A stretch of 64,000 bases of DNA. Origin: Novosphingobium sp. Gsoil 351 (GTDB lineage Bacteria; Pseudomonadota; Alphaproteobacteria; Sphingomonadales; Sphingomonadaceae). The stretch spans positions 3,315,501 through 3,379,500 of the forward strand of contig NZ_CP046120.1 of NCBI RefSeq assembly GCF_009707465.1, in the 5' to 3' direction. Positions 1 to 8,651 of this stretch are shown in pieces (within the stretch, counting starts at the first letter, position 1; the number at the start of each line of letters is the position of its first letter). A program made the position numbers and the translations under genes. The notes below the pieces were generated by a model. That model did not search any database. It saw only the letters and a program-made list of their open reading frames with translations, and was not told the DNA's origin.

Positions 1-2
1 TG

Positions 3-2171
3 ACCGCGCGCTTCCGCAACGAGCTGCTCCAGGACACGCCGCTGTCGATCAGCGCGTTCAACGCCAAGATGGTGGAAAACTCGGTCCTCACCGACGTCCG
101 CGACGTTCAGAAGTTCCTGCCCAACGTCCAGCTTTCGCGTATCTCGTTCGCGGGCAACGCGCTCGGCGCGTCGATCCGCGGGGTCAGCTTCGCGGACCTG
201 GAGAAGACCTTCGACCCGGCGATCGGGGTGGCGATCGACGGGGTGTTCCTGGGCACCAACACCGGCGCCAACATCGACTTTTCCGACATCGAATCGATCG
301 AGGTGCTGCGCGGTCCCCAGGGCACGCTCTATGGGCGCAACACCATCGGCGGAACGATCAGCGTGCGCCGCACCCGGCCCACCGGCGAATTCGGAGTTAA
401 GGCCCACGCCCGCTACGCCAGCTTCAACGCGACCGATTTCGACGCGGTCGTCAACCTGCCCAAGCTGGGCGACGCGGTCTCGATCAAGCTGTTCGGGCTG
501 GTCCGCAACAGCGATTCGTTCACCCGCAACCGGACCACCGGCAAGCGCGAGAAAGGGCGCGACTACTACAACCTCGGCATCGCCGCGCAGTTCGATCTCG
601 GCGGCGAGACCACCGCGCTCGCCTCGGTCGACTACCAGAAGGACCGCAGCACTTTTCCGAGCAACATCAACCTCACCAAGGCCGCCGGGCGGCCGTTTGG
701 CGCGGGCGGGACGATTTGCGATTTCACCCGTTCGATCGGCTTCGGCGATCTGGGCTGCGATACCCTGGGCGTGGTCCGCCAGCGCGCCGAGAAGTTCAAG
801 ATCGCCAACACCAGCATTCCTTTCCTGAGCAGCATCGACGGCTGGAACGCATCGTTCGAGCTCAACTCCAAGCTCGGTGATTTCGCGCTGACCGCGATCA
901 CCGGTTATCGCGACACCGACGATTCGATCCTCGAGGAGAATACCGGCGCGCCCGCTTTGCCGTTCGCACCCGGGGTCAACGTGCCGTTGTTCGTGGCCGC
1001 GCGCGACCAGAGCTACAAGCAGCTCAGCCAGGAGGTGCGGATCAGCGGCAATCTGAGCGATTCGGTCGATTTGATCGCCGGAGTTTATTATCTGCACACC
1101 AGCTACCAGATCCGGCCGCTGCCCTATAACGGCATGACGAGCGGCCAGATCTATGTCCTCAATGGCCCGGCGCAGGGCTTCACGGCGCGCCAGAAGCTCG
1201 ATTCCTACGCGATCTTCGCAGAATCGATCATCAAGCTGGGCAGCAACGTCCGCCTGACGCTTGGGGGTCGCTACACCACCGAGACCAAGAAGTTCGGGAT
1301 CGACTTCACGATTCCCGCACCGTTCTCGGCCAGCGCGAAGAAGACCTTCAGCGATCCCACCGGACGCGTGATCCTCGATTGGAAGCCCAATGACGACACG
1401 ATGCTCTACGCCAGTTGGTCGCGGGGGTTCCGTTCGGGCGGGTTCAATGGGCGCGCAACCACGCCCACCTCGATCGGACCTTATAATCCGGAACGGGTCG
1501 ACAGCTTCGAGGCCGGCCTCAAAGCCGATCTCCTCGACGGACGGCTGCGCTTCAACCCCACGGTGTTCTGGGTCGAATACAACAACAAGCAGGAAGACAT
1601 CATTCGCGCCGCCGGGGTCGGCACCGAGACGATCGTCGAGAACGCGGCATCCGCACGGATCCGCGGGGCCGAACTGGAAATCCAGGCCCGGCCGACTCCC
1701 GAACTGACCCTGCGCGCGTCGGGCGGCTATCTCGACCCGCAGTACAAGTCGTTCCTGATCCCCGACCTGACCCGACCGGGACAGTTCATCGACGTCTCCA
1801 AGCAACGCAACTTCCGCCGCGCGCCGGAGTGGACCTTCAACGCCGGGCTCGACTATCAAATGCGCGTGAGCGACGCCAACAGCGTGGGCTTGACGATCGA
1901 CTATGCCTATATCGACGACATCACGTCCTCGCCGTTTCCCGACACGACCGGTGCCGGGCGCGACGTGATCAAGGCCTACGGCACGCTCGATGCGTCACTC
2001 TCCTTCGTCCATCGCGGCGACGCGCTTAAGGAATTGCGGGTCAGTGCCTTTGCCCGTGATTTCCTGCATAGCGGTGGCCGTCTCGCTAACACGCTCGATG
2101 CTGGAGTGTTCTATTTCGGCGTGGTCACGCCGCGCCGCCAGCTTGGCGTGGAGGCCACGGTCAAGTTTTAG
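3..2171 (+). CDS. TonB-dependent outer-membrane receptor (5' end outside window)
   Basis: Active-transport receptor of the outer membrane, powered by TonB-ExbBD. The frame is open from the first bases of the window. The residues before the first internal Met (base 69) already belong to the plug domain (DTPLSISAFNA), so the signal peptide and TonB box lie off the left edge. The plug carries the family hallmark VLRGPQGTLYGRNT. The remaining protein is the 22-stranded barrel, ending in the usual terminal aromatic (VEATVKF). The next gene, an AsnC-type regulator, converges on it 39 bp downstream. The ligand is unknown; related sphingomonad receptors take up aromatic or oligomeric substrates as well as siderophores. 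Confidence 0.93.
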   Translation, partial: TARFRNELLQDTPLSISAFNAKMVENSVLTDVRDVQKFLPNVQLSRISFAGNALGASIRGVSFADLEKTFDPAIGVAIDGVFLGTNTGANIDFSDIESIEVLRGPQGTLYGRNTIGGTISVRRTRPTGEFGVKAHARYASFNATDFDAVVNLPKLGDAVSIKLFGLVRNSDSFTRNRTTGKREKGRDYYNLGIAAQFDLGGETTALASVDYQKDRSTFPSNINLTKAAGRPFGAGGTICDFTRSIGFGDLGCDTLGVVRQRAEKFKIANTSIPFLSSIDGWNASFELNSKLGDFALTAITGYRDTDDSILEENTGAPALPFAPGVNVPLFVAARDQSYKQLSQEVRISGNLSDSVDLIAGVYYLHTSYQIRPLPYNGMTSGQIYVLNGPAQGFTARQKLDSYAIFAESIIKLGSNVRLTLGGRYTTETKKFGIDFTIPAPFSASAKKTFSDPTGRVILDWKPNDDTMLYASWSRGFRSGGFNGRATTPTSIGPYNPERVDSFEAGLKADLLDGRLRFNPTVFWVEYNNKQEDIIRAAGVGTETIVENAASARIRGAELEIQARPTPELTLRASGGYLDPQYKSFLIPDLTRPGQFIDVSKQRNFRRAPEWTFNAGLDYQMRVSDANSVGLTIDYAYIDDITSSPFPDTTGAGRDVIKAYGTLDASLSFVHRGDALKELRVSAFARDFLHSGGRLANTLDAGVFYFGVVTPRRQLGVEATVKF

Positions 2172-2210
2172 GCCGGGAGGATGGCGCGCGGCGCGGCGGC
2201 CGTTAGGAAG

Positions 2211-2687
2211 TCAGCTCGGTCGCGGCAGCGCCGTGGTGAACTTCAGCGCCTCCATCGAAAAGCTCGAACTGACATCGCTCAGGCCGGGCACCGCTGCGAT
2301 CAGACGCTGATAGATGCGGTCGTAGTGCGCGATGTCGCGGACCGTCAGCTTCAGCAAGTAGTCGACTTCGCCGGCCATGCGGTGACATTCGGTGATTTCG
2401 GGGATCGCCGCGATTCCGGCGGCAAAGGTGGCGAGCCATTCGCTGTCGTGGCGCGCGGTGCGGATCGCCACGAACACTGTGGTCGCCAGGCCGACTTTGA
2501 CCGGGTCGAGCAGGGCCACGCGCCGGGCGACGATGCCCGCCTCCTCCATGCGCCGTATCCGCCTCCAGCATGGATTGGCCGACAGCCCCACCCGTTCGCC
2601 GATCGCGTGAAGCGGGGCAGAGGCATCGACTTGAAGGATGTCGAGTATTGCCCAGTCTGTGGAGTCAAGTTGCACTAGAAACTCCAT
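2211..2687 (-). CDS. Lrp/AsnC family transcriptional regulator
   Basis: A 158-residue protein of the usual Lrp/AsnC length. The N-terminal winged helix-turn-helix spans about residues 10-60 (WAILDILQVD...LSANPCWRRIRRMEEAGIV). It is followed by the RAM/AsnC ligand-binding domain (GEVDYLLKLTVRDIAHYDRIY). Such proteins sense amino acids or small organic acids and act as dimers or octamers. It is transcribed divergently from the DUF6356 gene across about 107 bp, which hold a TTGCA-N17-TGCAA inverted pair that could be its own operator. The target is not evident. It converges with the receptor to its left. Confidence 0.93.
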   Translation of the reverse strand: MEFLVQLDSTDWAILDILQVDASAPLHAIGERVGLSANPCWRRIRRMEEAGIVARRVALLDPVKVGLATTVFVAIRTARHDSEWLATFAAGIAAIPEITECHRMAGEVDYLLKLTVRDIAHYDRIYQRLIAAVPGLSDVSSSFSMEALKFTTALPRPS

Positions 2688-2700
2688 TGATAGAACAAAA

Positions 2701-2727
2701 TTGCAGATAGCGTAGCATGTGATGCAA
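2701..2727. promoter_or_regulatory. Candidate AsnC/Lrp operator
   Basis: An inverted pair TTGCA (2701-2705) and TGCAA (2723-2727) lies in an AT-richer stretch between the divergent AsnC-type gene and the DUF6356 gene. Lrp-family proteins often bind such spaced, AT-rich half-sites at their own promoters. The assignment is inference from position and symmetry only. Confidence 0.3.
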
Positions 2728-2794
2728 AATTTGGGAACACTTTGCGCGTGGCTTCGGGTATACTCGCGCTCAGGGCCACGGGGAGTTTGGGCAC

Positions 2795-3037
2795 ATGCGC
2801 ATCGCCAGCTTGTTGCGGGATCACCCCGCCTCGGTCGGAGAGACCTATGGCGAGCATTTTCGCCATGCGACAGGGTTCGGCCTGCGCATGGTCCTGGGCG
2901 GCCTGGCGTGTATCGCGCACGGCGTCCTGCCTTTCCTGTTCGTGCGTACCGGCAGCCGCCAGATCACCACCTTGCACGAGCGCATGGTGGTAAGCCGGGT
3001 AAAGCCGCTACCCGGCATCCTCGATTTCGTGATCTAG
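2795..3037 (+). CDS. DUF6356 family small membrane protein
   Basis: An 80-residue protein resembling the short DUF6356 family common in sphingomonads: an N-terminal segment with SVGETYGEHF, one hydrophobic stretch (LGGLACIAHGVLPFLFV, about residues 37-53), then RTGSRQITTLHERM. The function is unknown. The single hydrophobic helix suggests an inner-membrane protein. The start ATG at 2795 gives the family's usual beginning (MRIASLLRDHP). It is transcribed alone, with repeat DNA downstream. Confidence 0.75.
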   Translation: MRIASLLRDHPASVGETYGEHFRHATGFGLRMVLGGLACIAHGVLPFLFVRTGSRQITTLHERMVVSRVKPLPGILDFVI

Positions 3038-3142
3038 CCGGACCAACCTCCAAGTTCCGCACATGCCGAGCGAAGTCGAGACATCGTGCGCAACGGGCGA
3101 GCCCTGCGCGCGATCCCTCGGCACGCTCGACAAGCGATAGCG

Positions 3143-3241
3143 GTCGCCCCGGCGCAGGCCGGGGCCCAACCAAGCCCTCGCCAAACACCCGGAAGTACGA
3201 AGACGCGAAGCCGGTTAGGCCCCGGACTGCGCCGGGACGAC
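3143..3241. repeat. Intergenic inverted repeat (sphingomonad palindromic element type)
   Basis: Two 24-base arms, 3143-3166 and 3218-3241, are inverted complements with 22 of 24 positions matching, separated by about 51 bases. Read through in frame, the left arm gives PAQAGAQ and the right arm PGLRRDDG. This signature is seen in many alphaproteobacterial intergenic repeats. A second, weaker pair of CCGAGCG/CGGCACGCTCG-like pieces lies at about 3062-3135. The 263-bp gap between the DUF6356 gene and the VOC gene holds nothing else I recognise. Confidence 0.7.
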
Positions 3242-3300
3242 GGGTTTGATTTGGAAGCCTTGGTTTCGACAAACTGCTTCTGAAATTCCGACGCCAAGCT

Positions 3301-3846
3301 CTAACCAGGCCGCTGCTCGACCACGTGGATCCGCGTGCCGTCGGGGTCGCTGGTGACGATTTCGGTTTCGCGCCCACCGTGGCCGATCACCGGGCCCACG
3401 AGGATCGGCGCGCCGAACGCCTTGAGCCGTGCGATCACCGCCGCAATGTCGCTGGTCTCGATCGCCAGCATCGCCTGCCCGCTGGCGAAGGCGTTGCCGC
3501 GGGGCTGGGCGAGGCGGGGCTTGGTCTGGCCGGGAAACGACAGCAGCCCGATCCCGACCGCCTCGTGCCGCTTGCCCGAGAAGGTCTTCTCGCCGTCGAG
3601 CACCACGAATCGCGCGGTCTGGTTGGGCTTCAGCGCGAGCAGCACCCGGCTTTCGGGATTGGCGATGGGCCCGTCGAACTTGACAGCATAGCCGAAAACC
3701 TCGCGATAGAAGCGGATCGACCGATCCATGTCGCGGACCACGAATGTTGCGCGGACCACGGCGCTGGCGAGCCCCGGCTCGGGCGCCTGGGCGGCGGCGG
3801 GGACGCCCGCCGCCATCAGCGCGAACGCGGCCAGCGCCGCGCGCAT
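3301..3846 (-). CDS. Secreted VOC-superfamily (glyoxalase-like) protein
   Basis: A 181-residue protein. The chosen start at 3846 gives a clear signal peptide (MRAALAAFALMAAGVPAAAQA), so the product is periplasmic. The rest is one glyoxalase/bleomycin-resistance (VOC) module pair: strand-helix TFVVRDMDRSIRFYREVFGY, then IETSDIAAVIARLKAFG and EIVTSDPDGTRIHVVEQ. The family includes metal-dependent isomerases and dioxygenases as well as binding proteins; the reaction here is unknown. Its ATG overlaps the stop of the upstream receptor gene by one base (TGATG), so the two are probably translated together. Confidence 0.85.
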   Translation of the reverse strand: MRAALAAFALMAAGVPAAAQAPEPGLASAVVRATFVVRDMDRSIRFYREVFGYAVKFDGPIANPESRVLLALKPNQTARFVVLDGEKTFSGKRHEAVGIGLLSFPGQTKPRLAQPRGNAFASGQAMLAIETSDIAAVIARLKAFGAPILVGPVIGHGGRETEIVTSDPDGTRIHVVEQRPG

Positions 3847-6422
3847 CAGAACTTTGCGCCCAGCCGCAGCCCGACCTCGCGCTTGGCCTGCGGCGAGACG
3901 TTGATACCCTGATGCGCGGTGAACGTCGCGAAGTTGACCGGGCGGCTGAAGTTCGACCACCGCGCCGCGGCGGCATAGCGGTCCTCGTCGAACAGGTTGT
4001 TGACGAACAGCTCGAACCGCAAGTCGCCGGTGTCCATCCCCGCACGCACATTGACCAGCGTATAGGGTTTGGCGAAGGCGAGGTTGCTTTCGTCGGCAAA
4101 AGCCTTGCCGAAATAGATCGCGTCGGCGCGGAAGAAGCCGTCGAGCGAGCTAGTCAACCGCCCCTTCCAGCTCGCCGCGAGGTTACCGCTCCATTCTGGA
4201 AACCGCGGGATGGCGTTGCCTTTCATCTGGGTGAACCCGGCGATCGCCGCGACGAAGTTGAACTGGTAGTCCTTGTAGCGCGCATGCGCCCAGGCGACGT
4301 TGGCGTCGATCGTCCAGGCGTCGGTCAAGGCGAAGCTGCTTTCCAGCTCGCCGCCATAAATCCGCGCGTCGCCGGTCACCAGCACGTTGTTGCCACGCAG
4401 CAGCGGCACCAGCGCCCCACCCGCGTCGCGGACCGTCTCCGGCTGGCCGACCGCGGCGGTGGGATTTACCGCCGGATCGCAGCCGAGCACGCCCGCGCCG
4501 GCAGTGCGGCAGGTCTGGTTGATGCTGGCGGTGACCCGGCCTTTGATGTTCGACCAGTCATAGTGGTAAGCGGCCAGGGCGAAGCGCAGCCGGTTGTCGA
4601 GCGCGCGCTGCTTCCAGCCGATCTCGTAGGCCTTGAGTATTTCCTGCCCGGTTGAGACGTTCAGGTCGGGAAACTGCGTCTGATACTGCGCCCGTTCGCG
4701 CGCGTCGCCGCGGATGAAGGCCGCGTTGATGTCGCCCGGGATCGCGCCGACCGCATAGCTTGCATAGAGTGTGGTCGCATCGCTCGGCTCGAACCTTGCG
4801 ATGATCCGCGGCAGGAACTTCTTGTAGGTCTGCTTTACCGCCGAGGCGCCTACCCCGGTGGCGGTGACCGTGCCGCCCTTGGTCAGGCGGTCGCGCTGCT
4901 GGCGGCCTTCGGCGGACAGGGTGATCGTGTCGGTAACGTCCCACTCGACGCTGCCGAACAGGCCCAGTACGCGGGTTTTGTCGCTGTTGCCGAAGTTGGA
5001 TGCGCTGCGGAACGGGAACTGGCACTTGCTGAAGCTGGTCTGGTCGCTGGTGACCACGCAATACAGCACCACCGCGCCGCCATCGCCCGCGGCGATGAAG
5101 TCCTGCGTATAGTAATTGGCCCCGATCATCGCGCGGATCGGCCAGCTTTGCGGGGTGCTGATCCGGCCTTCGATCGACTTGTCGTTGATCCGCTGCGGAT
5201 CGTTGGAGAATGAGCCGAGCGTATCGGTGACGTCGGCGTCGCGGATCCAGTTGGCGCGCTGACGGTTCATGCCCGCCACCACGTCCACATTCCATCCGCC
5301 GGTGTTGTAGTTCACGATCGCCGAGAGCCGCGAAATGTTGCGCCGCAAGCCGACGCGGTTGATGAACGGAATTCCGCCGGGCTGCGGCTGGCTCGCGTAG
5401 AAATCGAGCGCGTAGGATGCAGGCACGTTGACCCCGCCCTGGACTACCGGCTGGGCGATGAGCGTGTTCGACGAAAACAGATCCTGACCGGTCAGGGTGA
5501 CGACGTCGCCGCGGTCGGGCAGCGCGCCGCAGATGTAGCGCTTGGGCGAGGCGGTCTGGCCGGTCGGAGTGGTGATCGTCTTGCCGGTGCAACTGTCGTT
5601 GATGTCGCCGTCGATGAATCCGCCGGCCGGCGCGCCATCCGCGTCGCGTGAATAGAACCCTCGGACTCTGGCCGAGAAGTGCGAGGAGGGCGCGAAGTTG
5701 AGCACGCCGCTGACCGCGGTGGTCTGCTCGTCGCCCAGGCGGCCGCCGTCGGTCGCGTGATACTCGCCGCGCTTGGAATAGAACCGCCCGCCGATGCTGG
5801 CCGACAGCACGTCGCGGACCAGCGGGCCCTCGAACAGCGCCTGTACGTCGTAGCGCCCGCGCGCCGAGACCGTGGTCTCGAACTGGCCGGAGGCCTTGGT
5901 CAGCCTGGGGGAGCGGGTCACGAAATTGACCGCGCCGCCGAAGGTGTTCCGCCCGAACTGGGCGGATTGCGGACCCTTGATCACCTCGATCCGCTCGACG
6001 TCCATCAGCGAGACCGAGGTTCCGCCGTTGAGCACGTAGACCCCGTCGATGAACAGGGCGCCGGTGGCGAAACTGGGGCTGAACTGGCTGGTGCTCATCC
6101 CGCGGAAGCGGAGCTGGGTGTTGTAACGCCCCGGCTCCTGCCCACCCTGGTTGTTGAACTGGAAGCCTGGGGTGTGGAGGCTGACGTCGCGCAGATTGGT
6201 CAGCGCCGCCTCGTCGATCGCTTCGGCGGTGAACGCGGTGATCGCCAGCGGCGCGTCCTGGAGCGATTCCTCCTTCTTGCGCGCGGTGACGATGATTTCC
6301 GACAGCGCCCCCGGACTCTCCGCAGCCGCCGCGGCTTCCTGTGGCTGGGCCTGGGCGTAAGCATGGGCCGGCAAGCCGGTCAGCGGCAGCGCCGCGGCGA
6401 AAAGAACCTTCCCATGCTGCAT
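3846..6422 (-). CDS. TonB-dependent outer-membrane receptor of the GntR-controlled operon
   Basis: An 858-residue receptor with signal peptide (MQHGKVLFAAALPLTGLPAHA), TonB box region (EIIVTARKKEESLQD), plug motif (VIKGPQSAQFGRNTFGGAV) and a barrel ending in KF. The start at 6422 is preferred over an ATG 15 bases upstream because a GGGGAG ribosome site lies 7 bases before it. A TTGGTATACCAA palindrome lies 42 bases upstream of this start and matches the site ahead of the first cupin gene of the same region. It is followed by a translationally coupled VOC protein. It probably imports the substrate of the operon to its right. Confidence 0.95.
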   Translation of the reverse strand: MQHGKVLFAAALPLTGLPAHAYAQAQPQEAAAAAESPGALSEIIVTARKKEESLQDAPLAITAFTAEAIDEAALTNLRDVSLHTPGFQFNNQGGQEPGRYNTQLRFRGMSTSQFSPSFATGALFIDGVYVLNGGTSVSLMDVERIEVIKGPQSAQFGRNTFGGAVNFVTRSPRLTKASGQFETTVSARGRYDVQALFEGPLVRDVLSASIGGRFYSKRGEYHATDGGRLGDEQTTAVSGVLNFAPSSHFSARVRGFYSRDADGAPAGGFIDGDINDSCTGKTITTPTGQTASPKRYICGALPDRGDVVTLTGQDLFSSNTLIAQPVVQGGVNVPASYALDFYASQPQPGGIPFINRVGLRRNISRLSAIVNYNTGGWNVDVVAGMNRQRANWIRDADVTDTLGSFSNDPQRINDKSIEGRISTPQSWPIRAMIGANYYTQDFIAAGDGGAVVLYCVVTSDQTSFSKCQFPFRSASNFGNSDKTRVLGLFGSVEWDVTDTITLSAEGRQQRDRLTKGGTVTATGVGASAVKQTYKKFLPRIIARFEPSDATTLYASYAVGAIPGDINAAFIRGDARERAQYQTQFPDLNVSTGQEILKAYEIGWKQRALDNRLRFALAAYHYDWSNIKGRVTASINQTCRTAGAGVLGCDPAVNPTAAVGQPETVRDAGGALVPLLRGNNVLVTGDARIYGGELESSFALTDAWTIDANVAWAHARYKDYQFNFVAAIAGFTQMKGNAIPRFPEWSGNLAASWKGRLTSSLDGFFRADAIYFGKAFADESNLAFAKPYTLVNVRAGMDTGDLRFELFVNNLFDEDRYAAAARWSNFSRPVNFATFTAHQGINVSPQAKREVGLRLGAKF

Positions 6423-6429
6423 CGACCCG

Positions 6430-6435
6430 CTCCCC
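6430..6435 (-). promoter_or_regulatory. Ribosome binding site fixing the receptor start
   Basis: On the minus strand this reads GGGGAG and sits 7 bases upstream of the ATG at 6422. It favours that start over the in-frame ATG at 6437, which has no comparable purine tract at the right distance. Confidence 0.6.
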
Positions 6436-6463
6436 AATCCCGCGGACGGAGAAATGCGCCAGT

Positions 6464-6475
6464 TTGGTATACCAA
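6464..6475. promoter_or_regulatory. Putative GntR operator, copy 1
   Basis: A perfect 12-bp palindrome, TTGGTATACCAA, lies 42 bp upstream of the receptor start. The surrounding 18 bases (6463-6480) are identical to those at 15131-15148. FadR/FCD-type GntR regulators bind GT-N-AC-centred palindromes, and a gene for one lies at 15196-15834, so this is probably its operator. The same 115-bp gap (6423-6537) separates the receptor from the aldehyde dehydrogenase gene. Confidence 0.75.
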
Positions 6476-6537
6476 GTCAAGAAAAGATACGCATCAAATG
6501 CGCTAAGATGGCAAAAATAGCCGAATCTGGCACACAA

Positions 6538-7998
6538 TCATCCGATACCCAACTTCGCAATCGGGAAGCCGCCCATCGGCAGCGTCAGAACCTTCTCTTC
6601 TGTGAACAGCGCCCGGCTGGAGTGTCCCCCGGTGCGGCCCACGCCCGAGTTCTTGAACCCGCCGAACGGCGCCCGCAGGTCTCGAGCGACCGGGGTGTTG
6701 ACCCACAGGGTACCCGCATCGAGCATGTCCGCCGCCTTCATCACCGTCGGCAGATCGTCGCTCCACAAATAGGCAACGAGGCCGAATTGGCTGTCGTTGG
6801 CGATGCTCAGCGCCTCGTCGATGTCGCGGAAGGTCAGGAAGGTGGCGAACGGTCCGAAGATCTCCTCCTGGCACAGCGGCGTCGCATTGTCGCTCGCGCG
6901 CGCCACCGTCGGGGCTACGTAGAAGCCTTTATCGAACCCCGCGGCCCGCATCCCGCCGCAGACGATCTCGGCATCGGCAGCGAAGCGCAGCACGCGATCG
7001 TACTGGGCGCGGCTGATCACCGGGCCGACTTCGTTCGCCGGGTCCGCCGGGTCACCGACCCGGATCGCCTGGGCGCGCCTGGCGAAATCGGCGATGAATT
7101 GCTCGGCGATCGATTCCTCGACCAGAATCCGTGAACCCGCCAGGCATTGCTGGCCGTTGTTGGAAAAGATGCCCAGCAGCGCGGCGTCGAGCGCGCGCTC
7201 GCGGTCGCAGTTCGCGGTGACGATGTTGGCCGATTTGCCACCCAGTTCGGCGACGTACTTCTTTAGGTTGCCTCCCGCAGCCCGGGCAATGTGGCGGCCG
7301 GTCTCGGTCCCCCCGATGAACGCCACCACGTCGACCCCGGGGTGCGCGACGAGCGCCTGACCCGTCACCGGACCGCGGCCGTTGACCAGCCCGACCACGC
7401 CATCCGGTATCCCCGCGTCGCGGCAGATTTCCATGATCGTGACGAATTCGAGCGGGGTCAGCTCGCTCGGCTTGAGGATCGCGCAGTTGCCGAAGGCCAG
7501 CGCCCCGGCCAGTTCCATCGTCGCCAGCGCCAATGGTGCATTCCAAGGTGCGACGAGCGCAGCAACGCCCACTGGATCGCGCCGGACGACCGTCAGGAAC
7601 GGGGTTTCCTGCTCATAGCTCTCGTTCGAGACCTGGCCGATATAGTCGGCAAAGAACGCGAAGTTCATGCTCGCGCGGCGGATGTGGCGTTCCCGGATCT
7701 GACGGATCGGAATCCCGGTGTTGAGCAGCTCGCGACGGACCAATTCTTCCTGGCGCTCGTCGATCAGCGCGGCGATGCAGCGCAGCACGCGCTGCCGTTC
7801 GCTGACGGGAGCGCGCCGCCAATCTCCCTTGGCGAAGGCGGCGCGCGCGGCGGCAACGGCGCGATCGACTTCGGCGGCGTCGGCTTCGGCCAGTTCGGCC
7901 ACGATGCTCTCATCGTGGGGATATATCACGGGAAGGCGTTCGGCCCCCGCGCCGTCGGTGAAGCGGCCGGCGACGAAGCTGGTGACGAGTTCGGTCAT
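6538..7998 (-). CDS. NAD(P)-dependent aldehyde dehydrogenase
   Basis: A 486-residue protein of the aldehyde dehydrogenase superfamily, oxidising an aldehyde to its acid. The start at 7998 gives MTELVTSFVAGRF and overlaps the preceding stop by four bases (ATGA). Visible landmarks are the oxyanion/cofactor motif PWNAP (about 151-155), the general-base motif ELGGKS with Glu251, and the nucleophile motif NNGQQCLAGSR with Cys285. Length and spacing are normal, so it should be active. It follows a ThDP enzyme, a flavin monooxygenase and a racemase-fold enzyme in one operon. A plausible role is oxidising the aldehyde released by the ThDP decarboxylase. Confidence 0.94.
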   Translation of the reverse strand: MTELVTSFVAGRFTDGAGAERLPVIYPHDESIVAELAEADAAEVDRAVAAARAAFAKGDWRRAPVSERQRVLRCIAALIDERQEELVRRELLNTGIPIRQIRERHIRRASMNFAFFADYIGQVSNESYEQETPFLTVVRRDPVGVAALVAPWNAPLALATMELAGALAFGNCAILKPSELTPLEFVTIMEICRDAGIPDGVVGLVNGRGPVTGQALVAHPGVDVVAFIGGTETGRHIARAAGGNLKKYVAELGGKSANIVTANCDRERALDAALLGIFSNNGQQCLAGSRILVEESIAEQFIADFARRAQAIRVGDPADPANEVGPVISRAQYDRVLRFAADAEIVCGGMRAAGFDKGFYVAPTVARASDNATPLCQEEIFGPFATFLTFRDIDEALSIANDSQFGLVAYLWSDDLPTVMKAADMLDAGTLWVNTPVARDLRAPFGGFKNSGVGRTGGHSSRALFTEEKVLTLPMGGFPIAKLGIG

Positions 7999-8651
7999 GA
8001 GCGGTCTCCCGAGCGCACGGCGCGGACCAGCGCGTCGGCGAGGCACAAGTTGGAGGACAGGATCGGCGGATTGCCGCCCGGCGCGAGCAGGTCGAGCGTC
8101 GGCATTCCTGTGCCGGACAGCAGCACTGCATCGGGTTTCGCCGCCACCGCGTTGCGCACCGCCGCGATCGCCTGGGATGGCACGAGTGCATAGATTGCGC
8201 GTGTATCGAGCGAACCGATCTCGACCCGTTCCTCGTGGACGATAGCCAAATCCATTCCGCGCCAATAATTTAGGCCGGCAATGTGCAGCGCTGCCGGATA
8301 CGGGGAGACGATGGCGATGCGCCGCGCGCCGATTTGGGCCAAGCGATCACGGATGGCGTCGGCGGCCCATATGACAGGGACCGGCAACGCCGCGGCGATG
8401 GCATCGAGCCGTGCTGGTTCGATGAGGTAGCTCGAGCCGGTACAGGCGAAGCCGACGACCGAGAGCGGCAGCGTGTCGAACTGGGCGAGTGACTGCGCGA
8501 CACCTTCGGCATAGGCGACGAGGCGGCGCATCGGATCGGGCTCGGCGCTGACCAGGCGGCCGGCAACCCACGCAAATTCAACGGGTAACAGGCGGCGCAA
8601 CTCGGCCTCGACCGTGGGATTGGCCATCGGCGTGAGCACGGCGGCGGTCAT
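7995..8651 (-). CDS. Asp/Glu racemase superfamily enzyme, arylmalonate decarboxylase/maleate isomerase-like
   Basis: A 218-residue protein with the two-fold pseudo-symmetric fold of Asp/Glu racemases, maleate isomerase and arylmalonate decarboxylase. The first catalytic loop has a cysteine (GFACTGSSYL, Cys70). The second loop reads LLSGTGMPTLDLL, so the expected second Cys is Gly180. The pattern is thus the reverse of arylmalonate decarboxylase, which has Gly in the first loop and Cys in the second. With a single Cys it could be a decarboxylase or isomerase of a substituted dicarboxylate; racemisation by a two-base mechanism looks unlikely. It overlaps its neighbours on both sides (ATGA) within the operon. 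Confidence 0.82.
   Translation of the reverse strand: MTAAVLTPMANPTVEAELRRLLPVEFAWVAGRLVSAEPDPMRRLVAYAEGVAQSLAQFDTLPLSVVGFACTGSSYLIEPARLDAIAAALPVPVIWAADAIRDRLAQIGARRIAIVSPYPAALHIAGLNYWRGMDLAIVHEERVEIGSLDTRAIYALVPSQAIAAVRNAVAAKPDAVLLSGTGMPTLDLLAPGGNPPILSSNLCLADALVRAVRSGDRS

Noticed and set aside
2719..3249. 176-codon frame on plus overlapping the DUF6356 gene
   Set aside because: It covers the repeat DNA and is low-complexity; the 80-residue DUF6356 frame has recognisable family sequence instead.
3744..4655. 303-codon frame on plus over the receptor/VOC junction
   Set aside because: No recognisable domain; both genes on minus are well supported and overlap by one base.
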